Origin: Gammaproteobacteria bacterium
GTDB taxonomy: Bacteria; Pseudomonadota; Gammaproteobacteria; SZUA-140
NCBI GenBank assembly: GCA_016716465.1
Contig: JADJWH010000001.1
Span: 310,001 to 374,000, forward strand
Direction: 5' to 3'
Length of the DNA: 64,000 nucleotides
The notes below the pieces were generated by a model, which was given only the letters and a program-made list of their open reading frames with translations, was not told the origin of the DNA and made no database searches. Below, in pieces: positions 25,602 to 36,109 of this stretch (the first letter of the stretch is position 1; each line of letters starts with the position of its first letter). Made by a program: the position numbers and the translations under genes.

Positions 25602-28600
25602 TCAGGCGGCGAAATATGCCGCGGGGCATTCGTAGACCCGCGCGCCCGCGGTGAACACCAGCATCACGCGCAGCGGTTGTTCCGGCCACAGTCTGTGCAC
25701 CGCCGCGCGATAGCGGCGCAGCTGATCGCGGTGGGGCAGCGCCGCGCGGGCCAGGTCTCCGGGCGGGATATCGCGCCGGGTCTTGTAATCCAGCAGGGTG
25801 ATGCCGTCGGGACCGATCACCAGACGGTCGATCACGCCGTGCACCAATCGCCCGTCCTGCTCGAGCGTGACGGGCATCTCGTTATAGGCGCGCAGGTAGT
25901 GCGCCGGATCGAAACATGCGCGCAGTTCCTCGGCCGCGACCACCGCGTATGCCTCCTCCCACCATTCCCGCAGCAGCGGCGCCTCCGGGTCCAGGTCGAA
26001 TTCATGGGCCGCCGTCGCGCGTGCCGCCGGCGCGTCCCCCGGCGTGGACAGCAGATCGAGCATGCGGTGGATCACGCTGCCGCGCCGGCGCTCCGCATCG
26101 CCTCCGGTCGGCGTCGTCTCCGTCGCGTCCCCGTCCATGGATTCGATCCGCGCGGACAGGCGCCGCGCGAGCCGCGTATCCGGCGCGGAACCGGGCTCCG
26201 GCGCGGGCTGCGCGCGTGGCGCGCGGGCGGGGATGTCGGCGTCCGTCCGGGACCAGCCTTCCACGTCGATGCCCGCCGGGTCGTCGGCGAGGCGCGCGGC
26301 GATCTGCCCGTACCACCCGCGCCCGTCGCCGCGCCTGGGCGCGCAGCCGGAGATGTACAGATACTGGCAGGCGCGGGTCAGGGCGACGTAGAGCAGGTTC
26401 GCCTCCTCGCGGGTCTCTTCCGCCGCCAGTTCGTCGAGCCGGGCGGCGGTATCGGTGTCGATCTCCTGTCTCCTGCCGGCGAGGCGGAAGTGCCGCGGCC
26501 GGTCCGCCGCCGACGGCCATGAGACCACGGCCTGGAAGGCGCGCGCGGCGGCGTTGCCGCGCGCGGCGTCGGCCAGGAATACCACCGGGGCCTCCAGTCC
26601 CTTGGCGGCGTGAATGGTCATCAGGCGCACGCCGGAGAGGCCCTGTTCGGCTGGCGGTTCCTCCAGCGCCTCCTGCGCGTAGCGATGCAGCTCGCGCAGG
26701 CTGGCGATGAAGCGCGGCACGCTGGGATAACGTCCGCTCTCGATCTCCAGCGCGAGTTCGAGGAAACGCATCAGGTTGGACTGCACGCGCGGATGCAGAT
26801 GGCGCGGGAACACCGCGAGGTAGCAGGCGGGCACACCGCCGTCGCAATAGATGTGATCGAGCAGGTCGTGTACCGGCATGCGGTCGGCGCGCGCCTTCCA
26901 GTCCTGCAGTTTGTCCCAGGCGCGCCGCAGCGGCGAATCCGCCATCAAGGTCGGCGCCAGCGCCGCCAGCGCGTGCAGCCAGGGGCGCTGGCGGCCCGCC
27001 GTGCCGGCGCGCGCGCGCTGGGCCAGCGCGATGAGGTCCGCATCGGCACAGCCGAACAGGGGCGAACGCAGCACCGTGGCGAGCGCCAGGTTATCGTAGG
27101 GCGTGGTCAGCACATCGAGCAGCGCGACCATGTCGCGGATCTCCAGGCTGTCGAGCAGGCTGGCGCGCCCGCCGCCGAGATAGGGGATGCCGGCGTCGCG
27201 CAGCGCGAGTTCGTACTCGTGCATGTGGGTGCGGTTGCGCATCAGGATCATGATGTCGCCGTAATCCACCGCGCGCGGTTCGCCGCCACGGTCGGCGATC
27301 ACCGCCCCGGCGACGAGTCCGGCGATCCGCGCCGCGAGCGCGCGGCCTTCGCGGTAATGGCGCCGGTCGAGCTCCTCCGCGCGTGGTTGCAGCAGCGGAT
27401 TGCGCAGGCCCCGGGGCGCGTCGGCGGGCATGGGTTCGGCCAGCGGCTGGATCAGCGGCAGCAGTTCGACATGGCCCCACAGCCCGCTGCGCCGGCTCGC
27501 GTGCGGTTCGAATCCGATGAGGCGTTCGTGCAGTTCCCCGGCCGCGAACACGCGGTTGATGAACTCGATGATGCGGGGTGCGGAGCGCCACGAGGCGTTG
27601 AGCGGATAGCTCTTGCCCGCGAGGCGCGTGGTGAGCCAGTCATGCGCGGCCCCGAACAGCATCGGATCGGCGCGACGGAAGCGGTAGATGGATTGCTTGA
27701 CGTCGCCGACCAGGAACACGCTGCGCGGGCGTCCGGCCCCGGCGGCCAGTTCCTCCAGCAGCGGCAGCAGCAGGCGCCATTGGGTCGGGTTGGTGTCCTG
27801 GAATTCATCGACCAGCAGGTGATCGATGCGCTGGTCCAGCTTGTACTGCACCCAGTGGGCATTGTCGCCGCGATTGAGCAGGGTGTAGGTGTTCCATTCC
27901 AGATCGTTGAAGTCGAGCAGGCGCCGGTCCCGCTTGATGCGCTGATGGATCGCGACGAGCCGCGCGCCGGCGCGGTACCAGGCGCGTGACAGGCGGAATG
28001 TGCCCAGGCGCCGCCGGCGGTCCAGCAGCCGCAGCAGGGCGTCCGAGAATTCGGCGTGCAGTGCGAGCAGGCGTTGCTCTCCGGCGGCGCCCAGCGATTT
28101 CTGCTGCGCCGCGCTCGCCTTGCGCTTGCGCGGTTCGCCGCCGGCGGTGAGGAAGACCTCGATGACCGCGTCGATGCGCTCCCCGGTCGTGCGTCCGGCG
28201 TCGAGCGCGGCGAGCAGCTGTTCGGCATGACGGGCATTGGCGGCGGTCTCGTGCCGTTGCAGCAGGGCGCGGAATTCGTCCAGCGCGGCCGTCGCGCCGG
28301 GCGTGAGGAAATCCTCCTCCGGGGCTTCCTCCGGCGCGATCCCCAACTGCCGCGCCAGATGCGCGGCGGCCTCGGCGGGCGGGTCCTTCATGTCCTGCGT
28401 CCACGCCCACCAGTCGCCGCGATGGCGCAGGAACTCGCGCAGCGCCTCGGCGACGCCGGCCGGACTGCGGCAGCGGCCCGACAGCTCGTCCAGCGCCTGC
28501 GCGACCTCGCCGCGCGGGGCCGCCGTCGCCTCGGCGTATAGCGCGTCGAGCGCCTCCTGTTCGAGCAGGCCGCCGTCCTCGCTCACGTCGAAGCCGGGAG

Positions 28601-29009
28601 GCACGTCGGCATCGAGCGGAAAGCGACGCAGGATCTCCTGGCAGAAGGCGTGGAAGGTCGTGGTGCGCACGGGGAACGGGGCGCGCAGCAGGCGCTCGAA
28701 CAGACCGCGCGCGCCGCGGCGCGCGCCCGCGTCCGCCGTGACGCCGAGCGCGGCCAGTTCCGCGTCGAGCGCCGCGTCATCCATCCGCACGAGCCGGGAC
28801 AGGCGGTCGGTCAGGCGCGCCTGCATCTCGCCCGCCGCCTTGCGCGTGAAGGTGACGGCGAGGATGGCGCCGGGTTCGGCGCCGTCGAGCAGCAGGCGAA
28901 CCAGGCGGGCGATCAGCAGCCAGGTCTTGCCCGTGCCCGCCGAGGCCATCACCGTCACGTTGTCGCGCGGATCCGAGGCGGCGGCGACGGTGTCGAATTC
29001 GATGCTCAT
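25602..29009 (-). CDS. UvrD-type helicase-nuclease, AddA-like
   Basis: A 1135-residue superfamily 1 helicase with a C-terminal PD-(D/E)XK nuclease. Walker A is ASAGTGKTWLLIARLVRLLL near the N-terminus, and LLVDEFQDTNPTQWRLLLPL carries the DExx box; later motifs include VKQSIYRFRRADP and GVRLMTIHAAKGLEAPVVFL. The C-terminal nuclease core is GVIDRLVIGPDGITLLDYKT. It overlaps the partner nuclease gene by 4 bp, so the two form an AddAB-like double-strand-break resection complex. RecB is the alternative, but no recC or recD is nearby. Confidence 0.88.
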   Translation of the reverse strand: MSIEFDTVAAASDPRDNVTVMASAGTGKTWLLIARLVRLLLDGAEPGAILAVTFTRKAAGEMQARLTDRLSRLVRMDDAALDAELAALGVTADAGARRGARGLFERLLRAPFPVRTTTFHAFCQEILRRFPLDADVPPGFDVSEDGGLLEQEALDALYAEATAAPRGEVAQALDELSGRCRSPAGVAEALREFLRHRGDWWAWTQDMKDPPAEAAAHLARQLGIAPEEAPEEDFLTPGATAALDEFRALLQRHETAANARHAEQLLAALDAGRTTGERIDAVIEVFLTAGGEPRKRKASAAQQKSLGAAGEQRLLALHAEFSDALLRLLDRRRRLGTFRLSRAWYRAGARLVAIHQRIKRDRRLLDFNDLEWNTYTLLNRGDNAHWVQYKLDQRIDHLLVDEFQDTNPTQWRLLLPLLEELAAGAGRPRSVFLVGDVKQSIYRFRRADPMLFGAAHDWLTTRLAGKSYPLNASWRSAPRIIEFINRVFAAGELHERLIGFEPHASRRSGLWGHVELLPLIQPLAEPMPADAPRGLRNPLLQPRAEELDRRHYREGRALAARIAGLVAGAVIADRGGEPRAVDYGDIMILMRNRTHMHEYELALRDAGIPYLGGGRASLLDSLEIRDMVALLDVLTTPYDNLALATVLRSPLFGCADADLIALAQRARAGTAGRQRPWLHALAALAPTLMADSPLRRAWDKLQDWKARADRMPVHDLLDHIYCDGGVPACYLAVFPRHLHPRVQSNLMRFLELALEIESGRYPSVPRFIASLRELHRYAQEALEEPPAEQGLSGVRLMTIHAAKGLEAPVVFLADAARGNAAARAFQAVVSWPSAADRPRHFRLAGRRQEIDTDTAARLDELAAEETREEANLLYVALTRACQYLYISGCAPRRGDGRGWYGQIAARLADDPAGIDVEGWSRTDADIPARAPRAQPAPEPGSAPDTRLARRLSARIESMDGDATETTPTGGDAERRRGSVIHRMLDLLSTPGDAPAARATAAHEFDLDPEAPLLREWWEEAYAVVAAEELRACFDPAHYLRAYNEMPVTLEQDGRLVHGVIDRLVIGPDGITLLDYKTRRDIPPGDLARAALPHRDQLRRYRAAVHRLWPEQPLRVMLVFTAGARVYECPAAYFAA

Positions 29010-31969
29010 GCCGGCGCCTCCCCGGCGGGCGGGGCGCTGTCATCCCATGACTGCTTGCGGCACAGCGGCATGGCGAAGCAGCGTTCACAGGTGCGCTCGT
29101 CACCCCAGGCCGGCAACTCGGCGCCGGACCGCAGCTGCTCGGTCAGCTCGATCAGGCGCGTGGCGTTGGCGTGCGTGAGTTCGGACAGGTCCGCGCCCTC
29201 CAGCGCGGCCTCGGCGCGTACCTTGTCGCGCTCCAGTCCCAGGTACTGCACGCGCTGCGGCGGTTCGCGCAGCAGCAGGGCGTAAAAGGGCAGCTGCACC
29301 GCTTCGCCGGACAGGACGTCCTCCAGCCCCGGCATGGCGCCGGTCTTGTAGTCGATGACGGTCGTGCCCGCCGCGCCGCGGTCGAGGCGGTCAAGGCGGC
29401 CGCGCAGGATCAGGCCGGGGTGCAGGTCGTCACGCGCGGCCCGCACCTCGACCGCCTCCACGCGGTGCGCGCGCGCGAATTCGAGCTGCCAGTCCACGTA
29501 GCGCGGCACGATTTCGAGCCAGCGCTGCAGCCAGGCGCGATGGACGACATTGTCTTCCAGGTCGTCGGCGAAGGCGCGGCGCGACAGTGCCTCGAGCCCG
29601 GCGATGGCGCGCGTGCGGTCGCCCGGGTCTCCGGTCATGCGGAAGGCCTCGATCCCGCGCCGGGCGTCGCCGCCATGAAACCATTCGAGGATGCGATGGA
29701 TGCGTTCGCCGTAGTCGGCCTTTTCCAGTGCCTCGCGCACCTCCTCCGGTGGGCTCAGGCCCAGGCAGTCGGCGGCGAAGAATTGATACGGACAGTCGAC
29801 CAGCCGCTGGTAGCGGGTGGCGGAGAATTCCCGCGGCGACAGGCCGGCCGGCAGGCGCACGCGCGGCGCCGGCGTCGGCCGCGCCCATGGGGCGGGCGCC
29901 GCGCCGCCGACCTGCGCGCGCGGATCCCGCACCAGCGCGGCCAGTCCGAGATCGTCGAAGGCGTCGCCCCAGGCCAGGCGGTGAAAGGTGTCGAGCAGCG
30001 TCAGCCACGGGCTCGGCAGCGCGTCGGCGTCCGCCTCGCGGTGCAGCGTGAACAGCAGCGCAGGCGCGCATTCCAGCGCGCAGCGGAAGTGATGAAAGCG
30101 CTGGTTGAGCCGCGCCTGCGCCGTGGGGATGCCGAGTTCGCGCCGGACGCCGGCGTTGAAATAGGGGCTCGGGTTGTCGCCGCCCGGCAGGTGGCGCGCG
30201 TCCGCATTCGCGATGATGAGGGCGTCGAAGCGCATCAGTCCGATCTGCGCCAGCGTCAACAGGTGCACCGGTCCGTCGACGCGTGGCGGGAGGAAATTGG
30301 CGCGCTCGAGCGCGCGTCCGAGCCAGGTGCGGAATTCGAGCCAGTCGAGCGCCGGCACCGGCGCGTGCAGCGCGGCGCGCATCTCGCGCAGCTTGTCCAG
30401 CACGGCCTCGCCCGCGGCGTCGTTCGCGAGGTTGTCGTGCAGGCCGAGCTGTCGCAAGGCATGCTCGAGGGCGTCGAGCAGCCGGTCCGCGGGCTGGCGG
30501 CCGCGTGTCAGGGCGCTCAGTGGCCGGGTTGCCTCCTCGAGCAGATCGAGCAGGGCGTGCAGGGCGCGGCGCTCCTCGTCGGACCAGCCGAGCTCATCGC
30601 GCAGGCGCGCGTAGCGGTAGTCGATGTGATCGCGATAGCGGCCCAGCCCGCGCGTGACGCTTTCGTGCAGCACGATGTCCTGCTCGAGGTGATAGACGGC
30701 CCTGAGCCGGGTCTCGCGCTCGCCCGGCGGAAACAGGAACGGTGATTTGAGCAGGTCCAGCAGGGGCTGGTAATGAAATTCCTCTTCCACCGTTTCCAGC
30801 AGGCGCTCCAGTGCAGCGGCGGCGCTGGTGGTGGAGAGCGCCCAGCCGACGCGGTCGCTCAGTCCGACCCCGGCGCGTTCGAGCAGGGCGCGCACGCGGC
30901 GCGCGAGGCGGCGGTCCTCGATGACGACGCCGATCTCGCCGCGCCCGTCGAGCAGCCAGCGCCGGATCTGGATGTCGATCGCGCGCGCCTCGTCCTCGGC
31001 GTTGTCGGCCGTGAACAGATGAAAGCGGTCGCGGGCCGGGCTGTCCGGGTGCGCGCGGCGGAAATCCGCGGCGCGCTCCGCGAGCTGTCCGGCCGCCGGC
31101 AGCGGCGCGAACGCGGCGTCGATGAAGTCCGGCGGCGCGGCCGCCGACCGGGGCGGCGCCGGCCCGAGCCCGGCGAGTACCTCACGCGTGATCGCGTCGG
31201 GATGGTAGTCGTCGGCGTCGGCTCGCACCGCGGCATCGCCGCGCGCGAACAGGGTCGCCTGGCCGCGCGCGAGCAGCGCTTGCAGCCAGGCGCGTTCGGC
31301 CGGGATGAATTCGGTGAATCCGGCGAGATAGAACTGCAGCCCGGGCGGCGCCTCGTGGCGCGCCAGCTTGTCGAGGTAGGCGGCGTGCGGGTCCGCGCGG
31401 CCTTCCGCGGCGTGCTGGACATGCCAGGCGCGCCACAGCGTGTCGATAAGCGTGGCCTCGCGCGACAGTGCGGTGATGCCCTGTCCGGCGTCCACACCAT
31501 AGCCGCGCCGCAGCGCGGCCTCGAGTTCCGCGCCCTCGGGCAGGCGGACCTGGCGGCGCGTCAATTCATCGAACAGGACGAGCAGGCTCTCCGCCATGGC
31601 CCATGCGCTGCCCGCCCCGAGCAGGCGCCGGTGCTGCCGCAGCACGTCGACGAGGATCAGCTCGCGGCGGAGTTCACTGCGCAGTACGGGCCCGCGGTCC
31701 GCCACGGCGCGATCGATCCACTGCGGCAGCGTGGCGATGTGCGGGCCGAGCAGCGCCGGCCGCCGCGCGCGTGCGAGCAGCAGGCGGCGCAGCCGGGCGG
31801 CGGCGTGCGCGTCAGGCAACAGTACGACCGCATCGGCGAGGTCGGGAAGGGCGGTCTCGTGGCGCGCGATCAGGCGTGCCGCGAGTTCGGCGAGCGGGTC
31901 CCCCGGGTAGGGGACCACGATGATCGAAGAAAGTGACGGGTCGGGCGGCGCGGGCGGGGCAGCGTTCAA
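29006..31969 (-). CDS. AddB-like PD-(D/E)XK nuclease with Fe-S cluster
   Basis: A 987-residue partner of the AddA-like helicase. The N-terminal half is a divergent, probably inactive helicase-like region. The C-terminal nuclease domain has RGRLDRLDRGAAGTTVIDYK as the catalytic core, and is bracketed by Cys residues, one in RLVDCPYQFFAADC and three in RTCERCFAMPLC, the pattern of the AddB/Cas4-type 4Fe-4S nuclease. ATGA overlap with the downstream gene indicates coupled translation. In Gammaproteobacteria this protein is often annotated simply as a DNA repair protein. Confidence 0.85.
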   Translation of the reverse strand: MNAAPPAPPDPSLSSIIVVPYPGDPLAELAARLIARHETALPDLADAVVLLPDAHAAARLRRLLLARARRPALLGPHIATLPQWIDRAVADRGPVLRSELRRELILVDVLRQHRRLLGAGSAWAMAESLLVLFDELTRRQVRLPEGAELEAALRRGYGVDAGQGITALSREATLIDTLWRAWHVQHAAEGRADPHAAYLDKLARHEAPPGLQFYLAGFTEFIPAERAWLQALLARGQATLFARGDAAVRADADDYHPDAITREVLAGLGPAPPRSAAAPPDFIDAAFAPLPAAGQLAERAADFRRAHPDSPARDRFHLFTADNAEDEARAIDIQIRRWLLDGRGEIGVVIEDRRLARRVRALLERAGVGLSDRVGWALSTTSAAAALERLLETVEEEFHYQPLLDLLKSPFLFPPGERETRLRAVYHLEQDIVLHESVTRGLGRYRDHIDYRYARLRDELGWSDEERRALHALLDLLEEATRPLSALTRGRQPADRLLDALEHALRQLGLHDNLANDAAGEAVLDKLREMRAALHAPVPALDWLEFRTWLGRALERANFLPPRVDGPVHLLTLAQIGLMRFDALIIANADARHLPGGDNPSPYFNAGVRRELGIPTAQARLNQRFHHFRCALECAPALLFTLHREADADALPSPWLTLLDTFHRLAWGDAFDDLGLAALVRDPRAQVGGAAPAPWARPTPAPRVRLPAGLSPREFSATRYQRLVDCPYQFFAADCLGLSPPEEVREALEKADYGERIHRILEWFHGGDARRGIEAFRMTGDPGDRTRAIAGLEALSRRAFADDLEDNVVHRAWLQRWLEIVPRYVDWQLEFARAHRVEAVEVRAARDDLHPGLILRGRLDRLDRGAAGTTVIDYKTGAMPGLEDVLSGEAVQLPFYALLLREPPQRVQYLGLERDKVRAEAALEGADLSELTHANATRLIELTEQLRSGAELPAWGDERTCERCFAMPLCRKQSWDDSAPPAGEAPA

Positions 31970-31997
31970 GGCATCGGGACGTGCGGCGTGTCCGCGA

Positions 31998-32321
31998 TCA
32001 GCGTTCCAGGTACTGGGTCTTGTCGGTGACCTTCGCCCATTCGTCGGCGTCGGGCAGCGCGTCCTTCTTCTCGCTGATCACCGGCCATAGCTTGGCGAGC
32101 TCGGCGTTGAGCTGGATGAAATGCTGCTGGTGGTCGGGCACGTCGTCGTCGGAGTGAATGGCCTCGATCGGGCACTCCGGCTCGCACAGGGTGCAGTCGA
32201 TGCATTCATCCGGGTCGATCACCAGGAAGTTGGGGCCCTCGTGAAAACAGTCCACCGGGCAGACCTCGACGCAGTCGGTGTACTTGCACTTGATACATTC
32301 CTCGGTTACCACAAAAGTCAT
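31998..32321 (-). CDS. fdxA: seven-iron ferredoxin FdxA
   Basis: A 107-residue ferredoxin binding one 3Fe-4S and one 4Fe-4S cluster for electron transfer. The cluster ligands lie in EECIKCKYTDCVEVCPVDCF and DECIDCTLCEPECPIEAI. A C-terminal extension of about 50 residues is normal for FdxA. It lies 28 bp upstream of the AddB-like gene and downstream of mutS on the same strand, a gene order (mutS-fdxA) common in Gammaproteobacteria. The partner reductase is not identifiable. Confidence 0.95.
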   Translation of the reverse strand: MTFVVTEECIKCKYTDCVEVCPVDCFHEGPNFLVIDPDECIDCTLCEPECPIEAIHSDDDVPDHQQHFIQLNAELAKLWPVISEKKDALPDADEWAKVTDKTQYLER

Positions 32322-32464
32322 GCGTCATTCTCCTCGTATTCCGTGCGGTGTCGCCGTCGTTTTGATTATCCGCTTATGGTAATCGCAATACCGGTGCCGC
32401 GCCAGTGGCCGGGGCCGGCGCGGAGGGCGTCGAATCCGCGCGAATGTATCGGTATTGCGCGGGG

Positions 32465-35084
32465 TTATTCCTGCTCCGCCAGACGCCTCAGGCGATAGAT
32501 CAGCTCGAGCGCCTGGCGCGGGCTCAACTCGTCCGGCTCGCTGCCGCGCAGGGCGACGAGGACTGGATGCTCGGGGGCGGGGAACAGGGTCAGTTGCGGA
32601 CGCGGGTCCGCCTGCCGTTCGCGCGCGCTCGCGCCGTCCTCGAGCAGGCGCAGCGGCGCCGCGCCTCTTCGATGACCCGGCGCGGGATGCCGGCCAGCGC
32701 GGCCACCTGCAGGCCGTAACTCTGGTTGGCGGGGCCGTCCTTCACCGCATGCAGGAAGACGATCGTATCGCCGTGCTCGGCGGCATCCAGATGCACGTTC
32801 TCCACCCCGGGGACGGTCTCGGGCAGCGTGGTGAGTTCGAAGTAATGGGTCGCGAACAGGGTGTAGGCGCGCACCTCGCGTGCGAGATGCTCGGCGCAGG
32901 CCCAGGCCAGCGAGAGTCCGTCGAAGGTGCTGGTGCCGCGGCCGATCTCGTCCATCAGCACCAGGCTGTCGGCGGTGGCGTTGTGCAGGATGTTCGCCGT
33001 CTCGGTCATCTCCACCATGAAGGTCGAGCGGCCGCTCGCAAGCTCGTCCGCCGCGCCGATGCGGGTGAAGACGCGATCCACCGGGCCGATCACCGCGCGC
33101 GCCGCCGGGACGAAGCTGCCGATGGCGGCGAGGATGACGATGAGCGCGGTCTGGCGCATGTAGGTGGATTTGCCGCCCATATTCGGCCCGGTGATGATGA
33201 GCATGCGGCGGTCGTCGGCGAGGTGCGTGTCATTGGCCACGAAGGGCTGTTCCAGCACGGCCTCCACCACCGGGTGGCGGCCGCCCTCGATCAGCACGCC
33301 GGGCTGCTCGACCAGCTCGGGCGGATTCAGGTTCAGGTCCTCGGCGCGCTCGGCGAGATTGGCGAGCACATCGAGTTCGGCGATCGCCTCGGCGCTGGTC
33401 TGCAGCGTGTTCTCAGATGCGGCGCCAGCTGGTCGAACAGCTCGTCGTACAGGTGGCGCTCCCGCGCCAGCGCGCGCTCGCGCGCCGACAGCACCTTGTC
33501 CTCGAACTGCTTGAGCTCCGGCGTGATATAGCGCTCGGCGCCTTTCAGGGTTTGGCGCCGGATGTAATCGGCGGGGACCGCCTCGGCGCGCGCGCGACTG
33601 ATCTCGATGTAATAGCCGTGCACGCGGTTGTAGCTGACCTTGAGGTTCGGGATACCGCTGCGCGCGCGTTCGCGCGTCTCCAGATCGACGAGGTACTGGC
33701 CGGCGTTCTCGCTCAACAGGCGCAGCTCGTCCAGTTCGGTGTCGTAGCCCGGGGCGATGACGCCGCCGTCGCGGATCAGGCCGGGCGGTGTTTCCACCAG
33801 CGCGCGGCACAGCAGGTCGCGCAACTCGGGGTAGTCGCCGAGATCGTCGTCGAGCTGGCGCAGACGCGGCGAGTCGAAGCCCTGCACGGCGGCGCGCAGC
33901 GCGGGCAGGTCGCACAGGGCATTGCGCAACAGGGCGAGGTCGCGCGGACGCGCGGTGCGCAGCGCGATGCGCGCCAGCGTACGTTCGACGTCGCCGATGC
34001 CGCGCAGCCGTTCGCGCACGGCCCGGAAGCCCTGCTGTTCGAACAGGGCGCCGACGGCGTGGTGACGCAGGCGCAGGGTTTTGCGGTCGCGCAACGGCCG
34101 GTTGATCCAGCGCCGCAACAAGCGGCCGCCCATCGGGTTGACGGTGCGGTCCATGATCCACGCCAGGGTATGCTCGCCGCCGCCGGCGATGTTGGTCTCG
34201 AGCTCGAGGTTGCGCCGGCTGTTGGCGTCGATCAGGATGGCGTCGTCGCGGCGCTCGACCTGCAGGGAATGGATATGGGGCAGGGCGGTGCGCTGGGTTT
34301 CGCGCGCGTATTCGAGCAGACAGCCCGCGGCGGTGACGGCGGCCGGCACGTCGTCCGCGCCGAATCCGCGCAGGTCGCGGGTGCCGAACTGGGCCGTGAG
34401 CAGGCGCACGGCATGCTCGTATTCGAAGTGCCACGGCGGGCGCGGACGCACGCCGCGGCGTCCCTTGCAGATCTCCGCCGCGCGCTGGTCCTCGCTGACG
34501 AGCAGCTCCGCCGGTCGCAGGCGTTCGAGTTCATCGGTGACCGCCCGCGCGCCGTCCAGTTGCTGGATCGTCAGGCGTCCGCTGGTGAGGTCGAGCACGG
34601 CGAGGCCATGGCTGCCGCCGTCCGTGTGCACGGCGGCGAGAAGGTTGTCGCGGCGTTCGTCGAGCAGCGCCTCGTCGGTGACGGTGCCGGGGGTCAGGAT
34701 GCGCACCACCTTGCGCTCGACCGGCCCCTTGCTCAGCGCCGGGTCGCCGATCTGCTCGCAGATCGCGGCCGATTCGCCCAGTTCGACCAGGCGCGCGAGA
34801 TAGCCGTCGACCGAGTGGTACGGCACGCCCGCCATCGGGATCGGCGCGCCGTCGGACTGGCCGCGCGCGGTGAGCGTGATGTCGAGCAGGGCGGCGGCGC
34901 GGCGGGCGTCGTCGTAGAACAGCTCGTAGAAATCCCCCATGCGGTACAGCAGCAGCATGTCGGGATGCTGCGCCTTGATGCGCAGGTACTGCTGCATCAT
35001 CGGGGTGTGACCGGATTTCACCGGCGCCGCGGACGCAGCGTCCGCGGGACGGTCGAGGCTCGGGCTGTCGGTCGTTTCGGCCAT
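32465..35084 (-). pseudogene. mutS: mutS with two frameshifts
   Basis: MutS recognises mismatches in DNA. The minus strand encodes all domains in three frames: residues 1-560 from ATG 35084 (HTPMMQQYLRIKAQHPDMLL, mismatch-binding YRMGDFYELFYDDA); then the ATPase half with LIITGPNMGGKSTYMRQTAL and ATHYFELTTL; then the C-terminus LSPRQALELIYRLRRLAEQE to the TAA at 32465. The first shift, near 33407-33412, looks like an extra AC (PHLRT then LQTSAEAIAEL). The second, near 32652-32660, looks like one lost base. Correcting both gives exactly 873 codons. Either a real inactivation or sequencing/assembly errors. Confidence 0.85.
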
Positions 35085-35192
35085 GGGGACGGTGGTCCGG
35101 GACGAGGATCGGAAACCCGCATGATACAAGAAAACACGGCCGGTCCGGTCGTGCGCGTACAGGCGGCATGACACCGCGCGGCGCCAGTCTCG

Positions 35193-36005
35193 TTATTCTA
35201 TGGGTGTGTCGGGCGCATTGCCCCAGTCGGACCACGAGCCGGGGTAGCCGCGCAGGCGGGTGTAGCCCAGCGACTTCAATACGATGTAGCTGTGCGCCGA
35301 GCGCTGGTGGGTCTGGCAATGCACGACGACCTCCTTGTCGGGCGTAATGCCGGCGCCGGCATAGAGGGCGCGCAGTTCAGCGGCCGGACGCAGGCGCGTG
35401 TCGCCGCCGCCGACGAGCGCGCGCGACCAGTCCACGTTGATCGCGCCGGGGATGTGGCCGCCGCGCTGGGCGCGCTTGTCGGCCCCGCTGTATTCAGCCG
35501 GGGTGCGCACATCGAGGACGGCGACGGAGGGGGCGCCGAGGCGCGCCTGTATAAAGGCTCTGTCCGCCTGATGCTCCGGATGGAAACTGAGGGCGTACGC
35601 GCCCGGCTTCGGCGTCGGCCCGACGCCGGTTTCCAGCGGCAGCTTCGCGTTGAGCCAGGCCTGCAGGCCGCCGTCGAGCAGCGAGAAGTGTGTGTGACCG
35701 GCCACGTCCAGCGTCCACAGGAACCGGCTGGCCTTGAGGCCGTTTTCGCCATCATAGGCGACCACGTGGGTGTCGGGCGTGATGCCGGAGCCGGCAAGCA
35801 GGCGCCCGAAATCCTCCGCGGCGGGCAGCAGGCCCATCACCGGCGGACGGCTGGCCGTGACGCGGGCGAAATCCACGTTGACCGCGCCGGGGATGTGCTG
35901 GCCGGTGAAGGCGGCGGCGCCGGAAAGATCGACGACGACGAGCTTGTCGGCGCCGAGGTGCTGCGCCAGCTCGGCGGGTTGCAGGATCAGCGGGATGGCG
36001 GTCAT
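35193..36005 (-). CDS. sulfurtransferase with two rhodanese domains
   Basis: A 270-residue thiosulfate/3-mercaptopyruvate-type sulfurtransferase. Two rhodanese folds occur in tandem: an inactive N-terminal one (LVVVDLSGAAAFTGQHIPGA) and a C-terminal one whose catalytic Cys lies in EVVVHCQTHQRSAHSYIVLK. The loop CQTHQRS differs from the CGTGVT of 3-mercaptopyruvate enzymes and is nearer to the CRxGxR type of thiosulfate enzymes, but the substrate is uncertain. No signal peptide. mutS lies downstream on the same strand. Confidence 0.88.
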   Translation of the reverse strand: MTAIPLILQPAELAQHLGADKLVVVDLSGAAAFTGQHIPGAVNVDFARVTASRPPVMGLLPAAEDFGRLLAGSGITPDTHVVAYDGENGLKASRFLWTLDVAGHTHFSLLDGGLQAWLNAKLPLETGVGPTPKPGAYALSFHPEHQADRAFIQARLGAPSVAVLDVRTPAEYSGADKRAQRGGHIPGAINVDWSRALVGGGDTRLRPAAELRALYAGAGITPDKEVVVHCQTHQRSAHSYIVLKSLGYTRLRGYPGSWSDWGNAPDTPIE

Positions 36006-36109
36006 GGTGTCTCCGGCGTGCAGGCAGGTATGGATGGGATCCCGGCGGGATCGTCAAGACATTACCTGAATGCATCGAGATTGCAAGCCGGCCTGCGCGG
36101 CTCGGCACG

